Assembly (NCBI GenBank): GCA_900450595.1
Contig: UGGS01000001.1
Coordinates: 1,736,001 to 1,800,000 of the forward strand
Direction of reading: 5' to 3'
Source: [Flavobacterium] thermophilum
Lineage (GTDB): Bacteria; Bacillota; Bacilli; Bacillales; Anoxybacillaceae
DNA: 64,000 bases
Shown: one piece after another, positions 1-9,667 of the stretch
Layout of the letters: each line of letters opens with the position of its first letter
How positions within the stretch are numbered: position 1 is the stretch's first letter
Position numbers and translations under genes: made by a program
Notes under the pieces: model-generated
Told to the model about the DNA's origin: nothing
Databases searched by the model: none
The model's input: only the letters and a program-made list of their open reading frames with translations

Positions 1-330
1 CGCATCGCGGATGCGAATCCATAGCTCGCGCTTCGCCGGCTCCTCCTCTTCCAGCTCCTCAACCGGGGTCAACGGTCCTTCCAGCACGCGCAAAATGTCG
101 CCGGCGGTAATTTTCGCCGGATGCTCGGCAAGCACATAGCCGCCATACGCCCCGCGGATGCTTTTGACAAGCCCGGCGTTGCGCAGCGGCGTCACAAGCT
201 GCTCGAGGTAATGTTCTGATAAATTGTTGGCTTTGGCAATCGAACGAAGCGAAATCGGACGGTCGCCATATTTTTTCGCCAATTCAATCATAATCGTCAG
301 CCCATACCGGCCTTTCGTTGAAATTTTCAT
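1..330 (-). CDS. cymR: Rrf2-family regulator CymR, cut by the window edge
   Basis: The first 110 codons are present; the C-terminus lies beyond position 1. The protein begins MKISTKGRYGL and continues with the Rrf2-type winged helix (SLRSIAKANNLSEHYLEQL) and the wing motif SIRGAYGGY. CymR is the master repressor of cysteine and sulfur-assimilation genes in Bacillus and acts together with CysK. The start at 330 is preceded by TAGGGGGGATATG, a strong ribosome binding site whose first bases are the stop codon of a 27-codon ORF, so the two are probably translationally coupled. The gene lies downstream of rarA, as in B. subtilis. No Rrf2 cysteine ligands for an Fe-S cluster are visible in the part seen. 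Confidence 0.9.
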   Translation of the reverse strand, partial: MKISTKGRYGLTIMIELAKKYGDRPISLRSIAKANNLSEHYLEQLVTPLRNAGLVKSIRGAYGGYVLAEHPAKITAGDILRVLEGPLTPVEELEEEEPAKRELWIRIRDA

Positions 331-340
331 CATATCCCCC

Positions 341-424
341 CTAAAGAAACGACATCATGAAGAGGCCGGCAAAATACAAACTTCCGCGCAGCCATGGCAT
401 ATATCGATGAACCATGATCGTCAT
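341..424 (-). CDS. 27-codon leader ORF / small hydrophobic peptide before cymR
   Basis: This ORF encodes 27 residues, starting MTIMVHRYMPWLRG and ending in a hydrophobic run (FAGLFMMSFL). It has a strong ribosome binding site (AAGAGGGGGAAC) directly before ATG. A sigma-A-like promoter with an extended -10 (TGGTATAAT) lies about 30 bases upstream. Its TAG stop is part of the cymR Shine-Dalgarno sequence. It could be a small membrane peptide or a leader peptide that sets cymR translation. It contains no cysteine run, so attenuation by cysteine codons is unlikely. I do not recognise a family; conservation in related genomes would decide. Confidence 0.5.
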   Translation of the reverse strand: MTIMVHRYMPWLRGSLYFAGLFMMSFL

Positions 425-453
425 GTTCCCCCTCTTGGAAAATCGCCTGTGTT

Positions 454-482
454 ATTATACCATAAATGCCCCGCACGTTCAC
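454..482 (-). promoter_or_regulatory. Sigma-A-type promoter for the leader ORF-cymR transcript
   Basis: On the minus strand there is a perfect TATAAT with a TG extension (TGGTATAAT, -10 at 454-459). A weak -35 (GTGAAC, 477-482) lies 17 bases upstream. The predicted start site is near 447, only about 20 bases before the leader ORF. The promoter sits immediately after the rarA stop codon, so cymR need not depend on rarA transcription. Confidence 0.6.
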
Positions 483-1774
483 GGACTAGCCTTGCCGCCA
501 TGCTTTAACTGCTCAAGCCGCCGGTACACCTTGGCGTAATGTTTTTCCTCGCCATGCTCTTTCGGTTCATAATAGCGGACGCCTTTGAGGGCAGCAGGCA
601 AATAGTCTTGCGCCACCCAGCCGTTCGGATAATCGTGCGGATATAAATAGCCTTGTCCGTGCCCAAGCAAAGCCGCTCCTTTGTAATGGGCATCTTTCAA
701 ATGATCGGGAATGTCGCCAAGTTTGCCGGCGCGCACATCGGCCAGCGCGGCATCGAGCGCCTTGTAGGCGCTGTTGGATTTCGGGCTCAAGCAAAGTTCG
801 ATCGTCACAACCGAAAGCGGGATGCGCGCTTCCGGCAGCCCGATCCGCTCCGCTGCCGCCACCGCCGCCTGCACCTTCACGCCCATCATCGGATTGGCAA
901 GCCCAATATCCTCATAGGCGATCACAAGCAGCCGCCGGCAAACGGCCGCCAAGTCACCGCCTTCAAGCAAGCGTGCCAAGTAATGAAGGGCGGCATCGAC
1001 ATCGCTGCCGCGCACGCTTTTTTGAAAAGCCGACAGCAGCGAGTAATAGTGATCGCCATATTTGTCATGGACAAAGCCGCGATTCGCCGTGCATGAAGCG
1101 ACAACCGTTTCATCGATATACAGGCGGCCGTCGCGCTCATCAGCCGCCGCCACCGCCGCCTCAAGAAGCGAAAGCGCGGCGCGCGCATCCCCGCCGGCCG
1201 CCGCGGCCAAGCGCCATAGAAGCGCCTCCTCGATCATGATCGACATCTCTCCAAAACCGCGTTCCGAATCGGCGAGCGCCCGTTTCAAAATTACGATTAA
1301 ATCCTCGGGCTCAAGCCGTTTCAGCTGCTGAATTTGCCCGCACCGGCTGCGAATGGCTGGGTTCACTTCGTGAAACGGGTTTTCCGTCGTCGCCCCAATG
1401 AGCGTGATGAGCCCTGATTCCATATGGGGGAGAAGCACATCTTGCTGGGCTTTATTTAGACGGTGGATTTCATCGATAAACAAAAGGACATTGCCCGACC
1501 AACGCGCCGCCTCAGCCGCCTCTTCGATCTCCTTTTTTCCGGCGGCCGTTGCGTTTAAAGCCACCAGCTCCCGTCCGGCCGTGCGGGCGATGGCATAAGC
1601 GAGCGACGTCTTTCCCGTTCCCGGTTCCCCATACAGCAAAAGCGACGGCACCCATCCTTTTTTTACCATTTTATAAAGCGGCGTCCCCGGCCCGATCAAA
1701 TGCGCTTGTCCGACAATCTCATCGATCGTCCGCGGGCGCATCCGCACCGCCAGCGGCTCTGTCGTATTTCGCAT
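479..1774 (-). CDS. rarA: Replication-associated recombination AAA+ ATPase RarA (MgsA)
   Basis: This 431-residue protein has the family's usual length. The Walker A motif GEPGTGKTS is near residue 49 and Walker [10 protein letters not shown] near residue 99. They are followed by sensor 1 (GATTENP), the arginine-finger region (IRSRC) and the C-terminal tetramerisation domain. RarA is a clamp-loader-like ATPase that acts at stalled replication forks together with SSB. The start ATG at 1774 has the ribosome binding site CAGGAGGGATTCGC. It is transcribed towards cymR and diverges from the rsfA-like gene. Confidence 0.95.
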   Translation of the reverse strand: MRNTTEPLAVRMRPRTIDEIVGQAHLIGPGTPLYKMVKKGWVPSLLLYGEPGTGKTSLAYAIARTAGRELVALNATAAGKKEIEEAAEAARWSGNVLLFIDEIHRLNKAQQDVLLPHMESGLITLIGATTENPFHEVNPAIRSRCGQIQQLKRLEPEDLIVILKRALADSERGFGEMSIMIEEALLWRLAAAAGGDARAALSLLEAAVAAADERDGRLYIDETVVASCTANRGFVHDKYGDHYYSLLSAFQKSVRGSDVDAALHYLARLLEGGDLAAVCRRLLVIAYEDIGLANPMMGVKVQAAVAAAERIGLPEARIPLSVVTIELCLSPKSNSAYKALDAALADVRAGKLGDIPDHLKDAHYKGAALLGHGQGYLYPHDYPNGWVAQDYLPAALKGVRYYEPKEHGEEKHYAKVYRRLEQLKHGGKASP

Positions 1775-1873
1775 GCGAATCCCTCCTGCGTTTCATTGTA
1801 CAGCGGCGGCGGCGGTTTCGCCAAATCGAATCTTCCGCTTTGCGCCTTTACCGGCCTCGCCGGCGGAAAGGAT

Positions 1874-1957
1874 ATGCCGAAAATCGACAACCTGGAGTTT
1901 AAAGTGGAAAAAGGACGGAAAAACTATTATCATATCAACATTACATTTGCGGGGTGA
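1874..1957 (+). CDS. Possible 27-codon upstream ORF before the rsfA-like gene
   Basis: The ORF runs from ATG at 1874 ([16 protein letters not shown]...) to TGA at 1955-1957. The stop overlaps the GGGGTG that serves as ribosome binding site for the gene starting at 1963. The peptide has a believable charged and beta-like composition ([20 protein letters not shown]). Its own ribosome binding site (GGAAAGG) is only two bases from ATG, so translation may be weak. It may be an upstream coupling peptide or chance. I do not recognise a family. Confidence 0.25.
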   Translation: MPKIDNLEFKVEKGRKNYYHINITFAG

Positions 1958-1962
1958 ACAGC

Positions 1963-2613
1963 ATGAAGACGAGACAAGATGCATGGTCGCATGAAGAGGA
2001 TGTACTGCTTGCAGAAACGGTACTGCAATACATACGCGAAGGCAAAACGCAGCTCGCCGCCTTCGAAAAGGTCGGAAAACAGCTGCGGCGGACGGCGGCG
2101 GCATGCGGGTTTCGCTGGAACGCCGAGGTGCGGAAACGGCACCTTGAAGCCATTGAACAGGCAAAAAAACAGCGGAAAGAACGGAAACGGGCATTGGAAA
2201 TGATGAAAAAATGGCAAAAGGAGGCGGCCGCCGTATCGTTCGGCGCCCCTGACGATCCGAAGCTTGCCGAGGGATCGTCCCCGTTTCTCCCGGCTACCCC
2301 GTTGACGCTTGACGAGTGCATTTCCTTTTTGCAAAGGCTGCGGAACGACGTTGAGCAGCTGGAAGCCGCCCGCCGGGAAAACGAGCGACTGAAACGGGAA
2401 CGGGCGGAGTGGCAGGCTCGCAATGAACAGTTGGCCAAAAAGGCCGAACGCTTGGAAGCGCGCCAGACGACGGTGCGCGAAGATTACGAGGCGCTCGTGA
2501 AAATCATGGCCCGCGCCCGCCAGCTCGCTTCCGAAGAAGGCGACCGCTTCTCTCTTGCCCAGCTTCTTCTCTCCGAAACGGGCGGACAAGTCGAACCGAT
2601 GGCCCATTCATAA
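1963..2613 (+). CDS. RsfA-family (Myb-like) prespore transcriptional regulator
   Basis: The N-terminus reads [16 protein letters not shown], then [15 protein letters not shown], then [18 protein letters not shown]. This is the Myb/SANT-like DNA-binding domain typical of RsfA and YlbO, which modulate forespore sigma-F dependent genes. A lysine/arginine-rich linker and a long coiled coil follow (about residues 110-160, rich in [21 protein letters not shown] heptads). I chose the ATG at 1963 (216 residues) because GGGGTG lies six bases upstream; the GTG at 1954 is part of that site. The gene is divergent from rarA and convergent with tcdA. The exact paralogue is uncertain. Confidence 0.75.
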   Translation: MKTRQDAWSHEEDVLLAETVLQYIREGKTQLAAFEKVGKQLRRTAAACGFRWNAEVRKRHLEAIEQAKKQRKERKRALEMMKKWQKEAAAVSFGAPDDPKLAEGSSPFLPATPLTLDECISFLQRLRNDVEQLEAARRENERLKRERAEWQARNEQLAKKAERLEARQTTVREDYEALVKIMARARQLASEEGDRFSLAQLLLSETGGQVEPMAHS

Positions 2614-2618
2614 CAAAA

Positions 2619-2647
2619 CAAGAGGCAATGGCATGCATCGCCCCTTG
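2619..2647 (-). terminator. Terminator after tcdA (between convergent genes)
   Basis: An imperfect hairpin (CAAGGGGCGATG...CATTGCCTCTTG on the minus strand) is followed by TTTTGTT. It lies between the convergent stops of tcdA and the rsfA-like gene. Confidence 0.55.
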
Positions 2648-2663
2648 TCTGCCCATCGTTTCC

Positions 2664-3425
2664 TCATTCGCCGACGCGGGCGATGGGGATGTCTTTTAAC
2701 AATTCATTGATGACGTAAGACGCCATAATAAGCCCGGCAACCGACGGAACAAACGCGTTCGATGATGGCGGCATTTTCGCTTTGCGGATCGGCGAAGCAT
2801 CGTTGCCGACGACTTGGCGAACGTCTTCGCGGATTTTCACCGGCTTCTCATCGGAAAAGACGACCGGAATGCCGCGGCGAATCCCTTCTTTGCGCAGCTT
2901 GGCGCGGATGACTTTCGCAATCGGATCGGTGTGCGTTTTTGAAATGTCGACAATGCGAAAGCGGGTCGGATCCATTTTGTTTGCCGCCCCCATGCTCGAG
3001 ATGATCGGAATGCCGCGCTTAAGGCATTGTTTCATTAAATGCACTTTATACACGATCGTGTCGGACGCATCGATGACAAAATCCAAGTCATAGGCAAAAA
3101 ACTGCTCATACGTCTCTTCCGTATAAAACATTTGCAAAGCGATGACCTCGCACTCCGGGTTAATGTCGGCGATGCGTTCTTTCATCAGCTCGACTTTCGG
3201 GCGGCCGATCGTTGACAATAAGGCGTGGATTTGCCGGTTAATGTTCGTAATGTCGACATTGTCGCGATCCACCAGCACCAACCGGCCGACGCCGGAGCGG
3301 GCAAGTGCCTCGACGGCGAACGACCCGACACCGCCGACGCCAAGCACCGCCACGGTGGCGTTTTTTAAGCGTTCCAGCCCTTCTTTGCCAATCGCGAGTT
3401 CATTGCGGGAAAATTGGTGCAGCAT
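2664..3425 (-). CDS. tcdA: tRNA threonylcarbamoyladenosine dehydratase TcdA
   Basis: TcdA is an E1-like (ThiF/MoeB fold) enzyme that uses ATP to cyclise t6A37 of tRNA to ct6A. The sequence shows the nucleotide-binding GVGGVG at about residues 29-34, the LVDRDNVDITNINRQ segment with the catalytic arginine region, and the DASDT motif. The start at 3425 (MLHQFSRNELAIG, 253 residues) is chosen over an ATG 24 bases upstream because GGAGAGGAG directly precedes it. It also matches the start I recall for B. subtilis YrvM. It lies next to the 6S RNA and aspS, as in B. subtilis. Confidence 0.93.
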   Translation of the reverse strand: MLHQFSRNELAIGKEGLERLKNATVAVLGVGGVGSFAVEALARSGVGRLVLVDRDNVDITNINRQIHALLSTIGRPKVELMKERIADINPECEVIALQMFYTEETYEQFFAYDLDFVIDASDTIVYKVHLMKQCLKRGIPIISSMGAANKMDPTRFRIVDISKTHTDPIAKVIRAKLRKEGIRRGIPVVFSDEKPVKIREDVRQVVGNDASPIRKAKMPPSSNAFVPSVAGLIMASYVINELLKDIPIARVGE

Positions 3426-3517
3426 CGTTCTCCTCTCCGTTTGCTTCAAAATTGATGTTTATGCCGCTTTTTATCCTACCATCAAGACAGCAAAAGAGGC
3501 AACGGCATTTTGCTGGC

Positions 3518-3768
3518 AAAACAAAACCCCTATGCGGCCATCCGCATAGGGGAAATGCTGTTGATTCCTTAATGTCGCCAGTCCCAATCGTGCCGTCGAT
3601 GCCTTCGTTTTGAACCCGCTCCCACATAGGTGGGTGCCCTGTTCCAAGGTTTGCGCTTCCCCTGTGACGAAGGGGCGTGCACGCCGCTTGGAAACCCCGG
3701 GCTCCCGGATCATCTACTGTTCGGTCAAAACGATGGGTGACTCGACGAACACATTAGGACGGTGTGTT
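3518..3768 (-). ncRNA. bsrA: 6S RNA (B. subtilis 6S-1/BsrA type)
   Basis: The region between aspS and tcdA holds no ORF of its own. On the minus strand it has a near-consensus promoter and a segment starting CCTAATGTGTTCGTCGAGTC. Long pairable arms follow (TTCCAAG/CTTGGAA and CGCCCCTTCG/CGAAGGGGCG-like). It ends with a strong intrinsic terminator at 3527-3552 (CCCCTATGCGG/CCGCATAGGGG, then TTTTGTTTT). This layout and locus match the 6S-1 RNA of B. subtilis, which mimics an open promoter and sequesters sigma-A RNA polymerase. The 5' end is inferred from the promoter; the 3' end of the processed form may lie before the terminator. Confidence 0.82.
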
Positions 3769-3774
3769 GCTTTG

Positions 3775-3803
3775 ATTGTATCATATTTTTTCGCGTTTGT
3801 GAA
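3775..3803 (-). promoter_or_regulatory. Promoter of 6S RNA
   Basis: The -35 is TTCACA (3798-3803), the spacer is 17 bases, and the -10 is TACAAT (3775-3780) with a TG extension (TGATACAAT). Predicted initiation is around 3768. Confidence 0.7.
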
Positions 3804-3839
3804 CCTCTGCCGCCAATGTTTCTCCTTCCAACGGCGCCA

Positions 3840-5612
3840 TTATTCCTCACGAGGAAGCACAACGGCCAAATGCAGCTCCTCGAGCTGCTTTTCGCTGACC
3901 GGGCCCGGCGCTTCCGTCAATAGGCAGCTCGCACTCGCCGTTTTCGGGAAGGCGATCGTATCGCGCAAGTTCGTGCGCCCCGCAAGCAGCATGACGAGCC
4001 GGTCGAGGCCGAGGGCGATGCCGCCATGCGGCGGGGTGCCGTATTCAAACGCCTCAAGCAGGAAGCCGAATTGGCGGCGCGCTTCTTCTTTGCTGAACCC
4101 TAAAGCCTGGAACATTTTTTCTTGCACGTCGCGCTCGAAAATGCGGAGCGAACCGCCGCCGAGCTCGTACCCGTTTAACACTAAATCGTACGCCTGTGCG
4201 CGAACGGCGCCCGGGTTTGTCTCAAGCAGCGGAATGTCGTCGCGCACCGGCATCGTAAACGGATGGTGGGCGGCGTAGTAGCGTCCTTCTTCTTCGTCGT
4301 ACTCCAACAGCGGCCAGTCGGTGACCCATAAAAACGCCAGTCTCGTTTCATCGATCAAACCGAGCTCTTTGCCAAGCTTCAGCCGGAGCGCCCCAAGCGC
4401 AGCGGCGACGACCGCAGGCCGGTCAGCGACAAACAGAAGCAAGTCTCCGTCGTCGACAGCGAGCAGCTGCCGCAATGCCGTCTGTTCGTCGGCGGTGAAA
4501 AATTTGGCGATCGGCCCTTTCAGCTCATCCCCTTCCGCTTTCAGCCAGGCGAGCCCTTTCGCCCCGTAGCGGGCCGCAAATTCGCCTAACGCGTCAATAT
4601 CTTTACGCGAATAGCGAGGGGCAGCACCTTTCGCGTTGATCGCCTTCACTTGGCCTCCTTCTTTGACGGCGCGGGCGAACACTTGAAATGCTGAATTACG
4701 GACGATTTCCGATACGTCGACGAGCTCAAGGCCAAAGCGCACATCCGGTTTATCGGAACCGTAGCGGTTCATCGCTTCGGCATACGTCATGCGCGGGAAC
4801 GGGCGCGGGATGTCGATGCCTTTGGCCGCTTTGACGACCGCCGCCATCATCCGCTCCGTTAAATCGATAATATCTTCCTGGCTGATAAACGACATTTCAA
4901 TATCGATTTGCGTAAACTCCGGCTGGCGGTCGGCGCGCAAGTCTTCATCGCGGAAGCAGCGGGCGATCTGGTAATAGCGCTCAAAGCCGCCGACCATCAG
5001 CAGCTGCTTAAAAATTTGCGGCGACTGCGGCAAAGCGTAAAACTCGCCAGGGTGGACGCGGCTTGGCACTAAATAGTCGCGCGCCCCCTCCGGCGTGCTT
5101 TTCGTCAACATCGGCGTCTCGATTTCCAAAAAGCGCTCGCCATCCAAAAAGTCGCGCACCGCTTTCGTCACTTTATGGCGAAGCGCAAGCGTCTGAAACA
5201 TGACCGGGCGGCGCAAATCCAAATACCGATACTTTAAGCGCACATCTTCCGCCGCGTCCGTATCGTCGGAAATGGCAAACGGCGGCGTTTTCGCTTCGTT
5301 GATAATGTCAATTCGCTCGGCTTGGATTTCAATGCGGCCGGTCGCAATGTTCGGATTGACCGTCTCCGGTGCGCGGGCGACGACCGTTCCTTCGACGCTC
5401 ACCACATATTCGCTCCGCACGCGTTCCGCTGCCGCCAACGCCTCAGCCGAGACGTCGGGGCTGGCGACGACTTGGACAATGCCGGTCCGGTCGCGCAAGT
5501 CAATGAAAATGAGCCCGCCTAAGTCGCGGCGTTTTTGCACCCACCCTTTCAATATGACGCGCTCGCCAACCGCTGTTTCCGGCACTTCCCCACAATAATA
5601 CGTCCGCTGCAT
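3840..5612 (-). CDS. aspS: Aspartyl-tRNA synthetase
   Basis: This is a 590-residue class IIb synthetase charging tRNA-Asp. An N-terminal OB-fold anticodon-binding domain (residues 1-110, [15 protein letters not shown]) is followed by class II motif 2 ([18 protein letters not shown]). The bacterial GAD insertion lies in the middle, and motif 3 ([13 protein letters not shown]) is near the C-terminus. The start at 5612 ([10 protein letters not shown]) has the ribosome binding site GGGAGGAG lying over the end of hisS; only four bases separate the hisS stop from this ATG. It is therefore co-transcribed with hisS under the histidine T-box. Confidence 0.97.
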   Translation of the reverse strand: MQRTYYCGEVPETAVGERVILKGWVQKRRDLGGLIFIDLRDRTGIVQVVASPDVSAEALAAAERVRSEYVVSVEGTVVARAPETVNPNIATGRIEIQAERIDIINEAKTPPFAISDDTDAAEDVRLKYRYLDLRRPVMFQTLALRHKVTKAVRDFLDGERFLEIETPMLTKSTPEGARDYLVPSRVHPGEFYALPQSPQIFKQLLMVGGFERYYQIARCFRDEDLRADRQPEFTQIDIEMSFISQEDIIDLTERMMAAVVKAAKGIDIPRPFPRMTYAEAMNRYGSDKPDVRFGLELVDVSEIVRNSAFQVFARAVKEGGQVKAINAKGAAPRYSRKDIDALGEFAARYGAKGLAWLKAEGDELKGPIAKFFTADEQTALRQLLAVDDGDLLLFVADRPAVVAAALGALRLKLGKELGLIDETRLAFLWVTDWPLLEYDEEEGRYYAAHHPFTMPVRDDIPLLETNPGAVRAQAYDLVLNGYELGGGSLRIFERDVQEKMFQALGFSKEEARRQFGFLLEAFEYGTPPHGGIALGLDRLVMLLAGRTNLRDTIAFPKTASASCLLTEAPGPVSEKQLEELHLAVVLPREE

Positions 5613-5616
5613 CGTG

Positions 5617-6897
5617 TTACTCCTCCCGTCCTGTCCGTTTTGCCAAAACATGCGCCAGTTCGCCAAACGGCACTTTCATCTGCTCGCCGCTGGCCATGTC
5701 TTTAACGGTTGCCGCCCCGCTTTCCAGCTCTTCGTCGCCGATCATGGCGACAAACGACGCACCAAGCCGGTCGGCCGCTTTCAGCTGAGCTTTCATTTTC
5801 CGCCCCAAATAGTCTTGATCAACGCGCAGTCCGGCGCGGCGCAATTCATAGACGAGGCGGACCGCTTCCGTTTTCGCCTGCTCGCCGACGGCGACGACGT
5901 AGCAATCGAGCCCGCGGCGGACCGGCAGCTCGCCCCCTTCCGCCTCGAGAGCCGCCAGGAGGCGCTCAATGCTGAGCGCAAAGCCGATGCCCGGCGTTTC
6001 CGGACCGCCGATTTCTTGGACGAGCCCGTTGTAACGACCGCCGCCGCACAGCGTCGCCCCCGCCCCGAATCCTTCGAGATCGCTCATAATTTCAAATGTC
6101 GTATGGTTGTAGTAGTCGAGCCCGCGCACGAGCCGGGAGTCGATGACAAACGGAATGTCGAGCACCGCCAAATAGTGCTTCACTTTTTCAAAGTAAGCGC
6201 GCGATTCATCGTTCAAATAGTCCAAAATCGACGGCGCCGTCGCCATCAGTTCATGGCCGCGGTCCTTTTTGCAGTCGAGAATGCGAAGCGGATTCGTCTG
6301 AAGACGTGCTTGGCAATCTTCGCACAGCTCATGAATGCGGCTTTCAAAATGGCGAACAAGCGCCTCGCGGTGCGCCCGGCGGCTGTCAAGGTCGCCTAGG
6401 CTGTTGATCACCAGCCGGATATGCTGCAGCCCGAGTTCGTTATAAATGTGCATCGCCAGTGCGATCACTTCCGCATCGACCGCTGGATCGCTGCTGCCAA
6501 GCACTTCGACGCCAAACTGCACAAACTGGCGGAACCGCCCCGATTCAGGCCGTTCATAGCGGAACATCGGTCCAGTGTAATAGAGCTTGACCGGCTGGTT
6601 CGGGCTGCCGTACAGCTTATGCTCGACAAACGCTCTGGCAACCGGCGCTGTTCCTTCCGGGCGGAGCGTCAACGCGCGGCCGCCTTTGTCTTCAAACGTG
6701 TACATTTCTTTTTGCACGATGTCGGTCGTATCGCCGACCCCGCGCAAAAACAGCTCCGTATGTTCAAAAATCGGTGTGCGGATTTCCTCATAGCCATACC
6801 GTCCGCAAAGGCTGCGGACGACTTGCTCGACATGCTGCCATTTTTCCGTTTCACCCGGCAGCACATCCTGCGTCCCTCTTGGAATTTGAAACGGCAT
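5617..6897 (-). CDS. hisS: Histidyl-tRNA synthetase
   Basis: This is a 426-residue class II synthetase. Motif 1 region ([10 protein letters not shown]), motif 2 ([17 protein letters not shown]), the histidine-specific RGLDYY box ([11 protein letters not shown]) and motif 3 ([12 protein letters not shown]) are all visible, followed by the C-terminal anticodon-binding domain. The start MPFQIPRG at 6897 follows AAAGGAGGATTGAAC. It is the first gene of the hisS-aspS operon and is preceded by a T-box leader. Confidence 0.97.
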   Translation of the reverse strand: MPFQIPRGTQDVLPGETEKWQHVEQVVRSLCGRYGYEEIRTPIFEHTELFLRGVGDTTDIVQKEMYTFEDKGGRALTLRPEGTAPVARAFVEHKLYGSPNQPVKLYYTGPMFRYERPESGRFRQFVQFGVEVLGSSDPAVDAEVIALAMHIYNELGLQHIRLVINSLGDLDSRRAHREALVRHFESRIHELCEDCQARLQTNPLRILDCKKDRGHELMATAPSILDYLNDESRAYFEKVKHYLAVLDIPFVIDSRLVRGLDYYNHTTFEIMSDLEGFGAGATLCGGGRYNGLVQEIGGPETPGIGFALSIERLLAALEAEGGELPVRRGLDCYVVAVGEQAKTEAVRLVYELRRAGLRVDQDYLGRKMKAQLKAADRLGASFVAMIGDEELESGAATVKDMASGEQMKVPFGELAHVLAKRTGREE

Positions 6898-6921
6898 GTT
6901 CAATCCTCCTTTGCCCAAAAT

Positions 6922-7191
6922 AAAAACGCCCTTGTCCCCATGACCATAGGGACGAGAGCGTCATTCCCGCGGTGCCACCCTAATTGAAGCCGATCGGCTT
7001 CCGCTTGTCGCCATTAACGCATGGCACACGTTCCCCTTTACTGGCGCAAAGCGCGTTCAAAGAGAAACCTACGGAGTGTCTTTCGTTAAGCCATCATGGA
7101 GAAGCGCTCGCAGCCTTGGGCGCTTCCTCTCTGGCCATGTGGGCCTTAACTACTTTTCTCCATCATCGGTTGTTCCGTATGAGAAAGATGT
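6922..7191 (-). ncRNA. T-box riboswitch controlling hisS-aspS
   Basis: The minus strand carries the T-box core AGGGTGGCACCGCGGG (6966-6981). It is followed by an intrinsic terminator (6926-6961; CGTCCCTATGG/CATGGGGACA then TTTTTATTTT). The upstream part folds into a stem I with an AGAGAGG (GA-type) motif. A CAC triplet at 7076-7078 lies where the specifier is expected and would read tRNA-His. Uncharged tRNA-His is expected to favour read-through into hisS-aspS. The specifier call is tentative, but the element itself is clear. Confidence 0.92.
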
Positions 7192-7197
7192 AATTTT

Positions 7198-7227
7198 ATA
7201 TTACGGATAATCTCGGCCGTTTGTCAA
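7198..7227 (-). promoter_or_regulatory. Promoter of the hisS T-box operon
   Basis: TTGACA (7222-7227) and TAATAT (7198-7203) are separated by 18 bases on the minus strand. The predicted transcript start is near 7191. Confidence 0.7.
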
Positions 7228-7309
7228 GTTGTCCTAGCGGCTGTGATCCATGGTTTTTCGCAAAGAGAAAAACCTTGATGTCTCATCGCATTTTTCTCCT
7301 TGTTGTAAA

Positions 7310-7378
7310 AAAAGAGAGACGATTCATTGAACCGCCCCTTCATGGGATCGAAGAGGCGGTCCACCTTCGGCTCTCTTT
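7310..7378 (-). terminator. Terminator after ahpF
   Basis: A long imperfect stem starts at the ahpF stop. The arms GAGAG/CTCTC and ACCGCC/GGGCGGT are followed by CTTTTTTT on the minus strand. Confidence 0.65.
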
Positions 7379-8906
7379 AATGGCGAATCAAGTAATCAAA
7401 CGCACTTAACGCCGCGGTTGCACCCGAGCCCATCGAGATAATGATTTGCTTATAGGCGCTGTCCGTGCAGTCGCCCGCGGCAAAGACACCTTCAAGGCTC
7501 GTCGCGCCGCGTTTGTCGACGATGATTTCACCGAAGCGATTCCGTTCCACCGTTCCTTCCAACCATTCGGTGTTCGGCACAAGGCCGATTTGCACGAACA
7601 CGCCTTGCAATTCGATATGATGTTCTTCTCCTGTTTCCCGGTCAATGTACGTCAAGCCGTTGACTTTGTCCGTGCCGGTGATTTCCGTCGTTTGCGCGTT
7701 TTTTATCACCGTTACGTTCGGCAGGCTGTACAACCGGTTTTGCAGCACAGCATCCGCCTTGAGTTCAGGGGCGAACTCCAGCAGCGTCACATGGCTGGCA
7801 ATGCCGGCGAGGTCAATCGCCGCTTCGACGCCGGAGTTGCCGCCGCCGATGACCGCCACATGCTTGCCTTCAAACAGCGGACCGTCGCAGTGCGGGCAGT
7901 AGGCGACGCCTTTGTTTTTGAACTCGTCCTCGCCCGGCACACCGAGATTGCGCCAGCGAGCGCCGGTGGCGATAATGACCGTCTTGCTTTTCAGCACAGC
8001 GCCGTTTTCTAGCTCGACTTCAATCAAGTCTTTTTTCTCGAGCCGTTTTGCGCGCTGTGAACTCATGACGTCGACGTCGTACTGCTTTACATGCTCTTCT
8101 AGGCTGGCCGCCAGTTTCGGCCCTTCCGTATATTTGACGCTAATAAAGTTCTCGATAGCGAGCGTGTCCAAAATTTGCCCGCCGAAACGCTCCGCGACAA
8201 TGCCGGTGCGGATGCCTTTGCGCGCTGCATAAATCGCCGCTGCCGCTCCAGCCGGTCCACCGCCGACAACGAGTACATCAAACGGATCCTTATTGGCAAA
8301 ATCGGAAGCATCTGGTTCGCTTCCTAATTTGGCAAGAATATCTTCAATCGACATGCGGCCGCTCGCGAACAGTTTGCCGTTTAAAAACACCGTCGGTACG
8401 GCCATAATCCCTTTTTGCTCCGCTTCTTCTTTAAACGCCGCTCCGTCGATCATCGTATGCGAAATATCTGGGTTCAACACGCTCATAATGTTGAGCGCTT
8501 GCACGACGTCCGGGCAGTTGTGGCAGGTCAGGCTGACGTACGTTTCAAAATGATGTTTGCCTCTGATTTGTTGAATGCGGTCCACGACGTCTTGGCTGAC
8601 TTTCGGCGGCCGCCCGCTCACTTGAAGCAGCGCCAAAACGAGGGACGTAAATTCATGGCCGAGCGGCACGCCGGCGAAGGTGATGCCGGTGTTTTCGCCG
8701 ACCCGGTTGACGCTGAAGCTTGGCGTTCGTTCCAGCTTCGCTTTTTCCACTTTGATTTTCGACGACATCGCCGTTAATTCATCGATTAAAGCAAGCATAT
8801 CGCGGGAAACGTTGTCGTCTCCCGCACTTACCGTCAAGACAATATCATTTTCAAGCAATTGCAAATACTGAGCTAGTTGCGCCTTGATGTCAGCATCCAA
8901 CAGCAT
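7377..8906 (-). CDS. ahpF: Alkyl hydroperoxide reductase subunit F (NADH:peroxiredoxin oxidoreductase)
   Basis: AhpF passes electrons from NADH through FAD and two disulfides to AhpC. The 509 residues contain the N-terminal tandem thioredoxin-like domain with CHNC (residues 128-131). The FAD-binding motif [10 protein letters not shown] and the active-site disulfide CPHC (in YCPHCDGP) follow, then a second nucleotide-binding GGGNSG and the C-terminal AAGDCTD. The start at 8906 has the ribosome binding site AAGGGGGCTTAGGAAG. It lies 14 bases downstream of ahpC as an operon under the PerR-type promoter. Confidence 0.96.
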   Translation of the reverse strand: MLLDADIKAQLAQYLQLLENDIVLTVSAGDDNVSRDMLALIDELTAMSSKIKVEKAKLERTPSFSVNRVGENTGITFAGVPLGHEFTSLVLALLQVSGRPPKVSQDVVDRIQQIRGKHHFETYVSLTCHNCPDVVQALNIMSVLNPDISHTMIDGAAFKEEAEQKGIMAVPTVFLNGKLFASGRMSIEDILAKLGSEPDASDFANKDPFDVLVVGGGPAGAAAAIYAARKGIRTGIVAERFGGQILDTLAIENFISVKYTEGPKLAASLEEHVKQYDVDVMSSQRAKRLEKKDLIEVELENGAVLKSKTVIIATGARWRNLGVPGEDEFKNKGVAYCPHCDGPLFEGKHVAVIGGGNSGVEAAIDLAGIASHVTLLEFAPELKADAVLQNRLYSLPNVTVIKNAQTTEITGTDKVNGLTYIDRETGEEHHIELQGVFVQIGLVPNTEWLEGTVERNRFGEIIVDKRGATSLEGVFAAGDCTDSAYKQIIISMGSGATAALSAFDYLIRH

Positions 8907-8920
8907 CTTCCTAAGCCCCC

Positions 8921-9484
8921 TTAAATTTTGCCGACAAGGTCAAGGCTCGGCTTCAGCGTTTCCGCTCCTTCTTTCCATTTCGCCGGGCAGACTTCACCCG
9001 GATGGTTGCGCACGTATTGGGCCGCTTTAATTTTATCAATCAGCGTGCTGGCGTTGCGGCCGATGCCGTCCGCATTGATTTCCACCGCTTGAATGACGCC
9101 GTCTGGGTCAATGATGAACGTGCCGCGTTGCGCCAATCCTTGTTCTTCATCGAGCACATCAAACATGCGCGACAGTTGATGCGACGGGTCGCCGATCATC
9201 ACGTATTCGATTTTGCTGATGGCTGGCGATGTATCGTGCCATGCTTTATGAGTAAAGTGGGTGTCGGTCGAAACCGAGTACACTTCCACGCCAAGTTCTT
9301 TGAACGTCGCGTAGTGGTCTTGCAAGTCTTCGAGCTCCGTCGGGCAGACGAACGTAAAGTCCGCCGGATAGAAGCAGACGATGCTCCATTTTCCCATGAA
9401 GTCTTGCTCTGTCACTTCAATGAATTCGCCGTTGTGATACGCTTGGGCACGGAATGGTTGCACTTTTTTTCCTACGAGTGACAT
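8921..9484 (-). CDS. ahpC: Alkyl hydroperoxide reductase AhpC (2-Cys peroxiredoxin)
   Basis: This 187-residue typical 2-Cys peroxiredoxin reduces H2O2 and organic peroxides. The peroxidatic cysteine is Cys47 (FTFVCPTEL) and the resolving cysteine is Cys166 (GEVCPAKW). The C-terminus is of AhpC type. The ribosome binding site AGGAGGT lies nine bases from ATG. A PerR box overlaps the predicted transcription start, so the operon should be induced by peroxide. Confidence 0.97.
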   Translation of the reverse strand: MSLVGKKVQPFRAQAYHNGEFIEVTEQDFMGKWSIVCFYPADFTFVCPTELEDLQDHYATFKELGVEVYSVSTDTHFTHKAWHDTSPAISKIEYVMIGDPSHQLSRMFDVLDEEQGLAQRGTFIIDPDGVIQAVEINADGIGRNASTLIDKIKAAQYVRNHPGEVCPAKWKEGAETLKPSLDLVGKI

Positions 9485-9516
9485 TCTTCATCTACCTCCT
9501 GTGACTGCTGATTAGA

Positions 9517-9531
9517 TTATAATAATTTTAA
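9517..9531. promoter_or_regulatory. PerR box of ahpCF
   Basis: TTATAATAATTTTAA matches the PerR consensus TTATAATnATTATAA at all but one position. It sits just downstream of the ahpC -10, where a bound repressor would block initiation. Confidence 0.8.
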
Positions 9532-9541
9532 TACGATATTC

Positions 9542-9570
9542 ATTATCATATAGGCGTCCGCATTTGTCAA
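9542..9570 (-). promoter_or_regulatory. Promoter of ahpCF
   Basis: TTGACA (9565-9570), a 17-base spacer and GATAAT (9542-9547, preceded by TAT) lie on the minus strand. Initiation is predicted near 9535, next to the PerR box. Confidence 0.7.
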
Positions 9571-9667
9571 CACATATGCTTAAATTTCTTTCCATTCCCC
9601 TCTGTCATTTTCACACACCACGGCGCGCGCCTGTAAAAACGCACAACCAATTCCCGGCCGGCTTTGT

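Noticed and set aside
224..508. 94-codon plus-strand frame over cymR and the leader ORF
   Set aside because: It is antisense to cymR and crosses its promoter region. No initiation signals are seen.
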